Positions 22,260 through 37,200 of a stretch of 64,000 nucleotides of DNA are shown in pieces; position 1 is the first letter of the stretch; every line of letters begins with the position of its first letter. A program made the position numbers and the translations under genes. Source of the stretch: Crotophaga sulcirostris. Lineage: Eukaryota; Chordata; Aves; Cuculiformes; Crotophagidae. The notes under the pieces are model-generated. The model was not told the origin of the DNA, did no database searches, and saw only the letters and a program-made list of their open reading frames with translations. The DNA is taken from positions 124,001-188,000 of the forward strand of contig VYZB01000389.1 in the NCBI GenBank assembly GCA_013397455.1. Direction: 5' to 3'.

Positions 22260-25200
22260 CTGGAAAATAAAATACCAATAAAGTTTGCAGGAGAGGCATC
22301 TTGCAGTTCATCACAGTGCCTCACAGACCCTGCTAATTTCTTAATTTCTTAGAATGGATCTTCAATTTGTTTGTAAGACAGAGTGCATCTACATCTACAG
22401 AGCCTGGGTATATGCTTAGGCTTTCTAAACTCCTAAGGTATTGCTTACTGTCTCTTAGAGTCTTTAGCTTCTTGAAAACAAATGTAAACCATGTTTATCA
22501 CAAATTACATTTTTGCATTTATTCCTTTTTTCCCCCTCCTCTCTTTGAGTTATTATTCTAATAGTTGTTCCTTTGACTCTTAAGCATGGGGAAAACTGAA
22601 CTCAAAGCTGTACTCTCACCCATGATTCAATGCCTAGTCTCTGTGCAACTAATTATGCCTTCTGTAAAATAGCAATAACAGTTTTTATAGTCCACTCTTT
22701 AAGGAAAACAAGCTGTGAAGGTCTCAAGAGCTCAAGACAATAGGAACAACAAGGACTTCAGGTCCATAGATCTTGCTCTCGATTGAGGCTAAAAAAAATT
22801 CAGTCTGATCATCTGATTGCTTTTTAACATTATCCCCATCACTATACCTTTTCTGTGCCTTTATAACAGCTTCTTTAATTGTCTCAGTGACAATTTTACA
22901 TGGGCATGCTCCTACATCTGGAATGAGCTCTGACCTTCCAGCCCTCTGCACTTTGTGCGGTCATTTGTGTATGGGAAAAGAAATGTGTTAAATGCTGCTA
23001 ACACAAACTCATACTGCTTTATACTTCCTTTTCGTGACTACATTACAGGAAAGGCATTTTTCCTACCTTCGCAAAATTGTATTTCTTTGTTAACAGATGG
23101 TCATGTGGTCAAATGTAAAACACGAACACCTGCTTAGGAGTATCCGTAGCTGCTCCTGTTGCAGGTACATTGATTGCTAGACCCTGATTTTCTTAACTAA
23201 AAATAAACCCTGGAGCAAGGCTGAGTTTTACAGATTCCCCTACAAAGTCATAGCAACATTTGTGTTTTCCTGCAATAATTACGCAGACTTGTAAAGCAGT
23301 GATTTTGCATCTCTTGTAGCACCTTTGCTAGTATAGATGAAAATCTGTTTAATTTTTTATTTCCACATTTTTTGCAGCTTTTTCAATTATCAAACACTAT
23401 CCTTTTGCCTCTCCTGCCCCTAAAATTTGGATGATTTCTCTATAAACAGTTGAAAAGTTTCTTCACTGTGTTCTCCTCAAAACTCTTCTCTGCTCTGATG
23501 ACTGTACATAATGTGACAACATTAAAGTTTCTAGCATTGTTAGACTATTAGCATTGCTTATTATGTTGAAAGTTATAGTCACACTCTTTCCCTGGTCTTC
23601 AATATTTTCTAATCAAATTCCTTATTTTAGAATAAGAAGCAGCTGAACAGAGTTTTCACTAACCTTTCCAGGATCCCACTCTTGGGTTTTCGTTTGAAGC
23701 TGTAGAAGTTCATATGTTGTCTCTAAAGCTTCTATCTCTGGCTTTGGGAACCCAGGCAGTACGTTGTGCAACTGGAAACCAAACAGCTCTAGCCAACTTC
23801 CAATGTCTACAAAACAAGAAAAGAATGCTGGAAATAAGGCACATAAGTCCTAGAAAAAGTGAGGGTAGTCTGTAGGAATTCCAGCTATGCAGAAATAATG
23901 ATTTCACTTCAAGTTATGTTTTCAGCATTTATTGTAGCAAACAAATTATTTGATTACAAAGCATAGCTATACTCAAAGCAGCAGTGTACTGTCTATTTGT
24001 AATGGAAAAAATTCAAATTAACCCTTCTCCATTCTTCCCCTAATTTTAGCACTTAAAAAGCAGCAGAACAACTATTAATTATTTTCTTAGTTACCATAAA
24101 AGGCTACAGATCAATTTCAGTAAGTCGTCATCTATTAAAGAAATGACTTTACATATACATAAGATTAAAGCCAAATAGTAACTTTAGATGTACACAAAAG
24201 ATTTATGGACTCTTGAACCCACACCGGAATTTGACCAAAAGTTGTATTTTCATGATAAACGTGTTATCTTTACCTGTTGTATACTTAGCAACATCTTGGA
24301 TTCTGCCAACAGGGTAATTATTTTCAAATGAGTAGAGATTAAATGGTTGTGGGACAGCATTCAGATGTTTCCATATATGATGATTTGGTGTCGTCCACCG
24401 ACCAGCAATGACATCATAGTCCCGCTGACCTAGATGAACTAATTTAGTAAGAGAATCATAAAGCCCCCCATGAAATCCAATGATAACCTGGAAATCTGGA
24501 TTAGTGTCCTGGTAGATCTCTCCATATGGGGTGTACAAAATTTCTTTTATGACTTGGCCCCGACTGCTAAATACAGCTAGAGGCGTTCCAGTGTTATCAC
24601 AAGCAACATAATATTCTTCTCCACTGCTTAATTCCATTGCAATGAGATGACCTTGAAGATCGTAATATAGAGACGTTATTTCCGAGCTACTATGATTGTA
24701 CAAGTGGGTAACTCTTATTGGGTTGGAGAGATCAGCATAGAAGAACTGTAAGTGTTGTCCTAGGCTCGATTTGCTTGCAACTCTTCTTCCGAGACCGTCA
24801 TAACAGTACTGAACAGTCCAGCCAGACACTTTGTTGTACGCTTTGTTCAGCAGACCATTAGAGTTGTACTCAAAGATCTCATTGCCTCTTTGCCTGAGAA
24901 AACCATCTTCGTCCATTTTATATTGAATTTCTCCAAGTCTGGTAATGCGATCTCTCAGATCATATCTCAGAGGAGTGAGGCGTGCACTGTTTCCATGGCT
25001 CAGCAAGTTGATGTTACCATTAAGGTCATAGCTGTAGCGCCATTGGGTTTTATCATTCACAGACACAGTCTGAAGCTGACCATCAGCATCATATTCATAA
25101 AAATATCTTGTAATATTGGCATCTACACCTACACGTATATCACAGATCACCATACGACCCATATTGTCATACTGGATGGTCATCCAGTAAGCGATAGACT

Positions 25201-28200
25201 TGAGAATTTCATATTGTACTTCAATCACTTGACCATTGGCACTAAAAATTTTGGTGTGTTTCATCACAGTGGTGGTTATAACTTGGTTTAAATCATAATT
25301 AATTACACTGAATTTCCCAAATTGTTCAGTCCTGCCGGAGACATCGACGTAACGGTACAGATCTATGGGAAGAGGTGTCTCATTTATCATGGCCTGCATG
25401 CTTGTGACACGGAAATTGTTATAGCTGTAGTCAAATCTGGCATTTACAAGCCCTTCTTCACTAAACCTGAAGATCTGTCGACCAATAAGTGGACCTGTCC
25501 AAAACAAATAGGGAAAAGAGAAAAAGCAAGAAAAATAATGAATGATGTCCACAGTATACTTACCCTACAGATCTAGCAGAGACAAAAGATGAACTCAAAT
25601 ATACTCTTGAGCCTTATTGCTATTTGACCATCTGAGGAGGCACAATTAACTAAGAATATGTTAGATTATTCCCTGACAAACCTTTTATTAATGCTTGCTC
25701 TGCAAAATATTTATATTTTATTAACATTTGTTTAAATGAATGCTATTTTATTCATAACTATGATTTCTATTTACTTAGAAGATAATTCTAAACGAAATTT
25801 ATTTTACATGGTGATTTCCTTCCTCATATAAACAGTCTTTTTGAATTTATGTTATATTATGGTATAAACAGGGAAACTTGAAAATACAGACAATAAAACA
25901 ACTTGATTTAGTATTTAGCAAATATCCACACAGTGGAATAAAACCAAACATTATAAGAGCTATTCCATACCAAGCAATAAAAAGAAAACTATATTTCAAA
26001 TGTGACAGCTATATATGCCTATGGACACAGACATAGAGATATACACATCTATTTTTCTATTGAAACATAAAATATAAGAACTTGTAGACATAAAAATAAT
26101 GGAATTCCATGCCAGGTAAGCGCAAGATCAGGGCCAAAAACTTTAGCAAAGTAGTCACAGTTACACAAACCTGTTTGCCTGTATCTGATGGTACAGATGA
26201 ACCCATCATGCATTAAATGTATCGTTTTAATAACCCCAGAAGATTCCTCATAGGTGAACGTGACTTGAGTAGTGTCATAAAGAATCTCAGAAAGTCGGGA
26301 CTGCTTGGTGTATTTGTAAAGGACTCTGCGTCCTGTCCCAGGGTACAATGTTTGCAGAAGGCGCCCATCTCTGGTGACGTCCTGTATGAAAGCCGCGTTG
26401 CTGTCCGGAGGGGTATAGATGTTGCGGTAGTACCCAACGGACAGCATGGTTTGCAAGGCATGGCGCACCATGCTCGGCATGGTGACTGAGAGCAGGTAGT
26501 TGGACTGGTCGTACTCAAAGATGTAGCGGCGCTGGCTGTGCAAAAGGAGCATCACGGACTGCAATCAAACAGGAATGGCAGTGTAAGTGGTTGAGCAAGT
26601 AAATGATTATTCATCTAGTGAGTGCCTGAAGGTTAAGGAAATGCTGAAACAACCATCCGCTCTCGTAGTTTGCTCTTACTGTCTGTATGCTAAGTGAAGC
26701 TTTATGCTCCAGGAGACCTGGCCAGCAAGGTGGTACAAAACAGGAGTAGAATAACAATAAGTCTGGTGGTAAGGACCACCAAACTGTAAGGCAGATGTGG
26801 CTCTCAGTAGCATTTCAGCCTCATGCTGACTTGCTATGTTGCTCTGAAATATCTAGGTCATCCTCCTAGGAAGCAAAAACAGAGGGAACCTCTTTCTCAC
26901 AAACAGGCAGAGCATCTGCATTGGCAGATGTGTCTGGGGGAGGTGGAAAGAGAAACTTGCAATGATATGTACAAGGTGTTTAGCTTTTAATGGTACATAT
27001 CTTTAGCACACACTTACCCCTTTTTCTGTATGTCTTCTATTAAATGCACATTGCATCACTTATAGATGGATGAAAAGAGTCTGCAGGTTCTTGGTGTGAC
27101 TACTTCTATCTCTGGTTTTTAATGTTTACAAATAATAGAATTTTTACACAAGTACTTGATATTTGCCCTGTGAAGTACTTGATATTTGCCCTGTGTTTAC
27201 AGAATCATAAATCATAGAATCATTAAGGTTGGAAAAGACATCTAAGATCATCAAGTCCAGCTGTGTTGGTTAATTGTGGCTGGTCAATGAAATCGGGTTG
27301 GTTGGTTTGGCAGATGAATGTGCAAGCACGGCAAACACTTTTCTGTGGAAATCTAAAGTTTGGGTTCTGCAAACCTTTTCACCAGTCATGTGCAAAGTCA
27401 CAGTAACACAGAGAACAAACTCACTAGTGAACAGCCGCTGTCGAAACAAGCATAATGAAAACACAGAGTGAAAATGTATGGGGGAACTCTGTAGGCTTCC
27501 CCCAGCTCCAGTAAGTGGCTTGGCTGGACCAGAGCACTGCATATCCTTGTCACTCTGTCTGAGCTTAAATGGAGTGCTGACCAGGCATATAAGCAAATTT
27601 GTCAGGCTTCTGTGTTATTGAGACCTCATGTGAAACAAAGTCTTGTGAGGAAGTGTGACTGCTTTTTCACAGAGCACTGGGGAAAGAAATCAGAGCTCTA
27701 AGCTCAAAAATCTTCTCTGGGAAGAAAATCCCAAGAGCTCAGCCCTGTAACATATTAAGTAACATTGGCCCAGAGTCGCTTTGCTCTGACAAATAACCCA
27801 AGAGCTTATTCAAAGGCCCAAAGATAGGCTAAGCTTTGGCCATCCTCCCTGCACCCCTGTCCCCCGCCCTCCCAAGATGTATTTCTTCCTGCCCTTGGTG
27901 AAAGACATCTGTCACCGGTACACGAGCCAGAGAGCACCAACATATGCCACTTGCAAGTTCCTCTGCCAACTAGTGACGACAGATCTTTGCAATGAGCTTT
28001 TTCTGATCGCTTTATTGCTGGTCTGCCAAGCATTTCTAACGTGCACAGTGTTTATTTTGTTTTCACCTTCAGTTAAGAGTCCCCAGTCTGCAGTAAACCA
28101 CTGGCTGAACTCTCTCCTAGCACTGATGTGACGCCTCTCTCTATATACTGCTCCCGGGCCTGTTTTTAAGCTGTCTGCGATTGACAGAGTATGAATAACA

Positions 28201-31200
28201 AGATCAGAAACATCTCTAATATAACTTTAGTGCCCCTGTGTGCCATTTTTACAGCACTTTGTGGCTTTTCCACTTTTGTCCAGGATAGTAAAAAGATAGA
28301 CAGTACAAGGGCTGGTGACTTAGTATCCTCTCTAGCCTATTAGAGGATACCATAAAGAGAAAAAAAATTAATTCCTAATTCATCCTAATAATATTACAAT
28401 AGATTTTTCAATTCTTTGCACAAATTGGACTCTAATTGTTTTAAAGGATTTCAGGGGGTAGTTCATAGAACATCCAAAAAGCTGTCATTTTATAAAAGCA
28501 ACTAGAGCCTGGTCAACCACATAATGATTGATGCCACGTGGTATCTTGAGACAAACAGCCTCTGGCAATTACTTGGAGCTCTACTGGGAATACACAGCAA
28601 TGCTGAGCACCACCACTAGATGTCATTTCTGTCCAACATACACATCCAGCTGCTTATCTGTTTTGTCTGGTGGCAAATGCCAGGATTTTGGAAGTAAGCT
28701 TGGAGTATTCTGGAGATTTTATGACACCATTTACTAATTGAGGGAAGTGACCAAAACAAGAGAAACTGATTCTTGTCAGTAAAAATTATTTGCAGTGTTA
28801 CTATCATAGTGCTTTTTAAACCTAAATTATTTGTGCTGATTTTGGAAGGGGTAAAAATTTTTGAAGATGTATAATTAACTCATCAAGTGGTAAAAAATGA
28901 AGAATTAAGTAACTATGAGTTGGAAGCGAACTATATAATTGGTTTCTGGACAAAAAGAATCGTGTCGTATGAGGTTTCAGACAACCTTTAGCAATCATTA
29001 CATAATTAACAACATGAATTATTGACTTTAATGGAGCCACAAAATGATAGCTCAATGTCTAATTTTGACAGTGAATTCATCTTTCTTTGGCAAAAGGAAC
29101 AAACAGTGATGAAAGTACATTAAATAGCTGGAAGATTATGTCCATACTGTGGATGACTTTCAATGATTTTAATGATGAGTTACAGATACCAAGCCTACTG
29201 CTACCTGAACCAGTAATCTTTTGCCATTTGCTTCTGTAAGATCAGGATTTGGCTATCTGTGCAGAATTCCAGAATAACAGTTTCAAATTATATTACTTTA
29301 TTTATAAGTTCATCATCAACTAAGAACAAAGTGGTTTGGAAAGATAAGAAAGATACATCTTTCCAAAATTTCAGTCCTTTAGGCCCGAAGGAAAAATAAA
29401 AGATTCCTCCAAAAGACACATTGCTCAAATATTTGAAAGTTGCACTAAATGTCTGTTTACTTGCAATTTGCAGAAGTGTACAAACAAAAGAAGCCCTGAC
29501 AAATTTATCTGAACAAAACTTCTTAAGAGTCTAGGGTTCGCCAATCTTGTTAACACATGCAAGAACCATACTGCACGCAGACAAGGAAGGAATCACATTT
29601 TTATGCTTTCTCCAGTCCAAATAATTTTCTTCTCTGGGTTAGGTTTAAGTTTTTTGAGGATCACGCTTAAATGCATTCAAAATAAGTACAGCAAAGTTTA
29701 TCTCAAAAGTACACATTTGAAACACTTTAATATATAAATAACTTCAAAGTCATTGGATTTGCTGCATGTAATACCCCTTTCTGTGTTACCTCACCTGCCC
29801 CTTCCTAGCCTTTCCCTGTGGTTAACAGGTTCAGAGAAAAGGTTCTGCAAACTCAGGTTATATTGGATAGTCCAAGATGTTCTGAAAGCTTTAAAAATAT
29901 AGATTGGCTTTTTGTTTTTGAGAGACAAGACCAAATGAGATGCCCCTGCAGATGAAGGAGATGCTGTTCTTCCTTAGTCTGTACACTTATTCCCCCATTT
30001 TGCGAGCATTACCTATAGACATAAATGAAAATTACAACACTCAAGCAATTTAGACATGAAGACACTGTAAAAACAGAGCAATAACTCATTCCATACTAAT
30101 ATTTCCCCCCTAAAAATGGCCCTCATAATTATGCAAGTAATCTTTCTCCTTACAATCCCTTTTTTTTATAATGCAGCACTGAATAGGCGCAAGCTTGTAC
30201 TTGCTGGCTCATAATTTTGCCTTAAAATAACTGTGTTTGTGAGGAGTTAAACTTTTCCTTTGTGTGACTGTTACATTTTTTACTATGTTATACAGAGTAG
30301 CAACATGCTTTTCAGCAGTGAGACTGTTCTTTGTTGACTTGAACTCAGGCTGAGACCAATAAGTCATTTTTACCTACCAATTAAATAAAGCTGAGGTGCC
30401 CATAACTTTCTTCAAAACTAAACCATGTCAGGTTTGAACAGGTGACATGTAGGTCTAAGCATGTCCAGAGACATTTTTATCTACTTATGTAACTGTATGC
30501 ATTTTCCTGTTTAAAAAGTTTTAAACACTCTTGTAAGAGGTAGCATTATAACATAGTTCATAATACAGTATCCATATAAAAAGAAATACTTTTGCCTTGG
30601 TACAACAATCCACTTTAAAAATGATTTACCTTTTCTAAGTATGTGTAACTCCATATTTTACCATCTGCCCATGTTCTGGAAATAATGTTCCCACTTGGAT
30701 CATACTCCATTTTCTCAGTCCAGGTTCCTCTTTGGATATAGGTGACTAATCCAGAATGTGAATAAGTGATGTTGACCTCATTGTACTTGCTGATGGGTGA
30801 CCATAAAACTGGACGTCCTATCTGGTCATACATAATTCGAAGAGTGAATTTTCGATGATCATCGTAAATCTTCCCTGTTCTGGTTACGTGATCAAAATCG
30901 ATGGAGAGCAGATTTCTGTTGTGGGCCTGAACACAAAGATACAGTAAGGTAAGAAAGCAATGCAACTTAATTACACACAATACAATCATTTCTGTGTCAG
31001 CTCTAATCAAAATTTGCAAGAGTTTAATATTATGATGGAAAATCTAGGCCTTATTAAAGACAAGAAAATAGAAAAATATCCAGATGAAGAACAGGAGGAC
31101 CAAGAAACACGCGTTCAGTGTTGTTATATGTTGCATTACAGGATGCTTCCTATTTCCCTGTGATAAACCCTCACCTATGCTCACACCTTTTCCCAAGTTT

Positions 31201-34200
31201 TTCTTCTTTCTTCTCAACTTTCACCTCTCTGTGGATGGACTTTTTTGATTCCAGCCAAAGATGTGTAATTAAGCCCACAAACTAACAAAGATATCCTGTC
31301 TCAAATTCTCTCCCTTAAGTTTCATTAATGTCAACAGGCCAGGTACTGTTCAGGGATAGCCCATGCAAGGTTGCATACTGGTAAGGGAAGAGCTGTGCTT
31401 GCAGCTCCTGAAGACCCTGCCCACCACCATCCTCATACTTCTTCACAAAACCATCCCACTCCCAGAGCTCATAAAAGACAGCGGCAGCGGTGCCTGGTGT
31501 CAGCCACACTCCTTGTTGCAGCTCTCACCACATTTGGGACCTGCAATATTTGTTAAACTCACAGTCCGACAGACTGACGGGGTGACTATGCTACGGTCTG
31601 TTAACATTTATGGTCCAACAGGAAAGTGCAGAAAGCAGGCCAATTCTCGTTTTGAAATCAAGTTCAAAGCTGAGCCAGACTGATGAAGACAAAACCTATT
31701 TGTCCAGTGCTTTCATCATCTACCTCCTTACATCATTCAGTCACTGGGCAATCACTATTAAACTCCATTTAAATCAGAGATATAATTTAAGGAACCGTAA
31801 GACATCGCTCATTGACTTGCGTTTTTCAGATCAATGCTCAGTGCGCTCACATTAATCTACTGCATTTTATCTAATCACTTGTATTAATCTATTCCAATTA
31901 ATAAACTCCTTACAGCAGAGAGGATGGCAGTGCAGGTGTTGGCACAGTGCACAGCACAGTGCTTGCTCCTCACTGAGACCTGGAGATATAGCTGTAAAGT
32001 AAATGGTTAAGAATAACTGTTTAATAATTCAAGCTGGGATCATATGGTGGTAGTGATTAGAAAGAACTTTTTTTTTTTTTTCTCTCCACTTTCTGTTTTT
32101 AGATACAAAATAATTTGAAAATCTAGAAGAAGCAGGTGTTCTTTCTTCAACTACCATTCCTGGGGTTTTATATACACACGTCTAACTTTAATAGTGTTCA
32201 TTTACAATAGCTGTAAAATACCTATATACCCCTGTAGACTGCTGTAACTATTACAATTTATGCTCTAATGATAGTTAAGGAGCCCAAGTAAAATGCGATG
32301 CTCAGTTCAATTATATTTGCTTGTATGCAGTCTGATGGATTAAGTTTATTATAATATATTTCTTTGCAAACTTCTTGCATTTTCTGAAAATAAAACTTCT
32401 TGGTTGCAAAATAACTGAAAAGCAAGTAGGGGATGTACCCTGGCTCATATTCATTTACTGTCTATATATTTATTTAATGTTCTTATTGCCATTACTATTA
32501 TTATTGTAGAATTCAGCTAGGAGAAAAGAAAGTCTTGAATACAAATTGCTTGCAATCTAAATTTCAGGGACGATAGAACAAATAAGAATGAAAACCAAAC
32601 AAGCAGAATTAGCAGCAAAGTGGATAACAGCAGTGTTTAAAAGCTCAGAGTTAAAATAAGGTTTGGGTGGATGCCATTATGTGCCTTATATTCCACATTT
32701 TATGTCTCATTTGTTTACTTTCTTATGTAAGATTTCAGTTAAATTAAACACCCTTCTCAAGGTAAGACAGGATGATACATCAGTAGCCGGCCTCATTTAA
32801 ATGTTGTCACTGAAAAGCTGATTCCAAAATCCATTGGCTTCTTGAAGACGACTGCTCCAATGAATGTACAATGTAGTAAGGAGACCCTGTGAGAGGCTGG
32901 AGCCAGGGAAAAGTGGTTTCTGAAAGCAGTATCAGGTCAGAATTTCAGCGGATGAAAACAGGGAGAAAATTCAGCTGACTTCAAAAATAATGTTAGTAGT
33001 GCACAAAACATATATTTATTATATATTTTTAAACACTCGTTGACTCTACTTCCATTAGTTTTATAGCTAGAAATCTTGCAGTGTAAATAATCACATAAAT
33101 GTGTTCTTCTCTTGACTTCCATTCTCAAATTTAAACTGCCTACACAGTGTGAATTAGATGAGATGTTGTATTATTTCCTCATCCGTGTTTTGGTTTGAGT
33201 CAATGTAAACCGATATGCATTGGCAAAGGATTTGGTCCTATCATTAGAACTTGCTGTAAGACTGGTAAATAAAGGCAGATCATTTGCTAAATGCAATAAC
33301 AAACATAGCTGTCAAAGCCTGTATCTGCAGGACTTCTGAACTGAGGCCAGCGAGTTACTTCCTTTTTTTTTGTTATTATGAAGAAAAAAGGCAAAAATAA
33401 GTAAGACTGGCCAAGCATTCAATTTTCAAATTCGTAGGTATTCAGTTATAAAACCTGGACTGCATCCAATGCCAAGTTCCTCTAAGTTATGCAAAAGACA
33501 GGAGGGAACAGAGCTGCATTCTAATCAGTATATTACTATGCAACATGCTCATTGGTTTTAACAACAGACTTTGCTTCATTTTTAGAAGTCAATTAAAATA
33601 GCAGTTCGATTGATAAAAAAGAAGTCTTGCTAGATTAAGATTGATGTTAAATGCCTGATTGTACATAGACTTATTATTAATATAAAATGCATACATGCCT
33701 ACAGACTGTTTTATGTACTTTCAGGAAGTGCCAGGGCAAGCAGTTCTGCACTTAAAGGAAACTTGTGATTAATTCCTGTTTCCCACATTGATTTAGATAC
33801 TGAGATAAAGCTAGATGTCTCTTCCAGCATTTCAGTTAACTTATTCACTTCTGCTCTATTTCTAGAGCAGGGAATCACACCGTGCAAAAAATCTCACTTT
33901 TTAAAACACAACGTTTACAGCATTATTCAGAACATGCTAGCAGTGGTCTTGTTCCAGAACTGTAAATAACACTAATAGAGTGACGTGCTTTCAAGAAGGT
34001 TGCTAATTGCAATTAAGAATTAAAAATGTTAGGGCCAGGCACAGAAAGAAAACGTTTCTTCTCTTCAACTAGGTCATCCTTTATTTCATCCCCAGTTACC
34101 TGCCTTCTAATTTATACCTCTTAGCATTCAAAGCCATTTGCTTCAGTGTTGGTATCAGTACTGATCTCTAAGTAACACCTTTAAACCTCATTCCTATCCT

Positions 34201-37200
34201 TTTTTTTCCCCCTCAGAAAACTCTTACATTGTGCTGTTTTTTTTTTTTTTCTTTAACTGAGGGCTCCTGCAAGTCTGTTCATTTCCATTGAGAACTGGTC
34301 CAATCTCCCAAGCTTTTCTTTACACTTATTTTCAAAGTTCAGCATAGTTCTCTCTGTCCTACATTGCAAGCTTTATAACACACTTCCTATTACACCAGTC
34401 GTGGCATATTAAGTGTTTTAAAACTTTCTTTTTGAATATAACTCACTAGAAGTTTTCAGAAGGTCTCAACAGAACCTCACCCAGCATAACGGCTTCTAAT
34501 GATGCTACATTTTTTTTCCCCACAGTACTCTACAGCGAGCCCTAAATCCCTTTCATTATTTGGTGTACTGCTTTAAAGACACTCTATGATGGTATTTTTG
34601 CTCCTGCTGTCCTGCATATTTCCTTTAATCACCAAGGAAGGAGCTGTCTCTGGGTAAATTCTGCTGCTCCTTTGCCTTCCCTGCCAGCTGCACTGTTCCA
34701 GCTCCTTCTGCCTCCACTGATACCCCCACTCCATCAGCATCCTATGCAAACCTCTCAGTGCTAAAGCTAAACTCCAGGACCTATATACTTCACCTATCCT
34801 CCAAGGTCCTTATTATCACCAGTAACAACCTCGACAGTCCTTTTGTCCCTTTCTCTTGTGTCTATTTACATGGTGTATCCTACAAACACAATATTTTTCC
34901 TCTTTCCCACTATCAAATCCTCATTTAATGTGCTTTGCCACTAGGTTCCCTCAGCCTTGCCCTAATAGCCCTCAGCCAGATGGTCCCAGAGCTCCATACA
35001 GTCAAGGGAAGGGTAAATGTTGTAATACAGGTAGCTGCCATCCTTCTGCACAGGCAGGGACAATCCGCAAGGCTCCTTGATCTTGGGTAGATATAAAAAG
35101 ACCCACTTTACAGAAGCAACAATGCTATTGCCAACTGCTGTGATGCTAGTGGATACTGTTGGAAGGACAGACAACATAAGACGGCCGCACATCAAAAATC
35201 ATTCTAACGCTTTACTTTCCATTCTCTCTCTGGATAAAGGTGAAGGCGGACAAGGAAGAGTACATGAGTGGTTCTCTGCACCAACAGCCTGATCCAGAGG
35301 CAGGTCAATCAGCTGAGCTCTGGACACCTTCAGTGTTGCAGTATTTCAATGAACATTTTATGCCTCCAGTCAGAATTCATTTAATTCTGGCCAATTTGTG
35401 AATTTCCTCTCCCCTTGTTTTTCGCAGGCAATATTAAGGATCATGCAGAAGCAAGTGACAATGAGTTAAAAGAACCTGCAATCAATTTCAACACTAGAAA
35501 ATATAAACAGCATAATAGGAAAACTGTGCAGGATGAAGCATTTATATTAAGTATAACTGTCAGGAACAACTTGGCCCAAGCAATGTAAATAGAATAGATG
35601 GCTGACTACAACATTTCCACTTCAGATTTTATTACACAAGATCCTTAAAGAAAAATGTGCCACGCAGTTATTTAAGCACAAAATTACACAAAAATCAACT
35701 GATTAGGAAATGTGAGACATGGAGTCCATACTTTGGATCCTGCCATCATAACATGTTTGCCACTGTAATAAGTTCAGCTGGTTCCCTCGACAGGGCTATG
35801 AGGAATCACACTATGCTAGAGGGGAGGCAATCAGAAGATGGGAAAGAAAAACTAACTGAAGCTTTTCCTCACTTGTAAGATCCTAATAAATAACTGTGAC
35901 TGTTAAATCTGAAAGATATCTTTTCAAACAGGTGTTTCACATGCAGTGGTCAGTCTGACCAGATCATTCCAGTATTGCCTTTTTGATTGATCAGAGCAAT
36001 TGAAAATACACTTAAATATATATATATATGAGAAGCATCTCACAGCCAAAAGATAAATCAGAGTTTTAATAACCATATTTATATTTTCAGAGTTAACAGA
36101 TGTGCCTGCAGAGATAATACCTATCCAGACAGGCTGTTGTTAATAATGCAACATTTTTAAGGCCAAAATTCCCACTTGTACTACCGGTACAGGAATTTTG
36201 AGGGGTATTCATGTGAAAAACAGAACTGATTTCATGAAAAACCTGTTCTGCAAGGTAGTAGTCTCTTCAAGCCTTAGTGTTACCTAATTAAATGCTGAAT
36301 GTTGACCATCTGCCATCGTAATCTGTGAGTTCTCCTCACAGATAAAAATAAACCACAGATGCAGTGTTAAAGCAATTCTTTACTAGAGCCATAACATAAC
36401 CCAGCCAGAGGGAGTGAGGGGATTTGAGTGTGTGTGGTAGAGGACAGAACACACAGCCTGTCTGGACACACAGGGAGGCTCTACATCACTCTGGCCTGCA
36501 GGAAATGCTTTGTCCTGGACACCCAAGAGGTGCCCTGCAAGACCCTCTGCCCCTGGCACCCATTATTTGCCCCAGAAGAAAGGTGGTCAATAGATCTGAG
36601 AGAGGCAGAACGTGGCTCCAGCTCTCCTGCTGATCCAGAGTAACTACGCGTCGTCCTTTGCTCACAGCTTCTTCCAAAGCCATAATTAAGTTCTTAGTTG
36701 AAAAAGAAGAGGGAGAAAAAAAGTAATTATATCTTGAGGTCAAGTCTTACAACCAAAATCAAACAGAGATCAAAAATCCCTGCGACTGCCCGAGGAGTCT
36801 GGTTTTGAAATTCATGGCTGGGATCCACCATTGATACAAACTTTCCATGGCTCTTCTTACAAAGTAGCACATTTCAACAGGATTTTAGTTCAATGGTTTT
36901 CAAAGGGAATACTGCACTTGACACAAGAGGAAGCCTTACCCTCAGCCTTCTCTCAAACGTGGAGATATTGCCTTTGGTCTGCTCCCTCCTTTGCCTCCAT
37001 TCAATGAGATTTGAGTTATGTTCTCCAGGAAGGGAGATATTGCACTTCCCCAAAGTGGGGCTCACAACCCCTGCTAGAATATGAGGCTCCGTGTTAAGCG
37101 TGATTTCCATTCCACTGGCAAAAGTGACTCTCAGAGACCCATCTGGGCTGACCCGGTAGATATTCTGTGTGTTATCTGTCAAAAAAACAACAAACAGTGA

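Larger units (their letters stand above)
26559..30629 (-). other. TENM1: TENM1 intron (4,071 nt)
   Basis: Contains an old CR1 tail (27200-27263) immediately beside a 23-bp tandem duplication (27151-27195). Nothing else was recognised. Confidence 0.88.

Noticed and set aside
24890..25291. 133-codon + strand open frame
   Set aside because: Antisense shadow of the large TENM1 exon.
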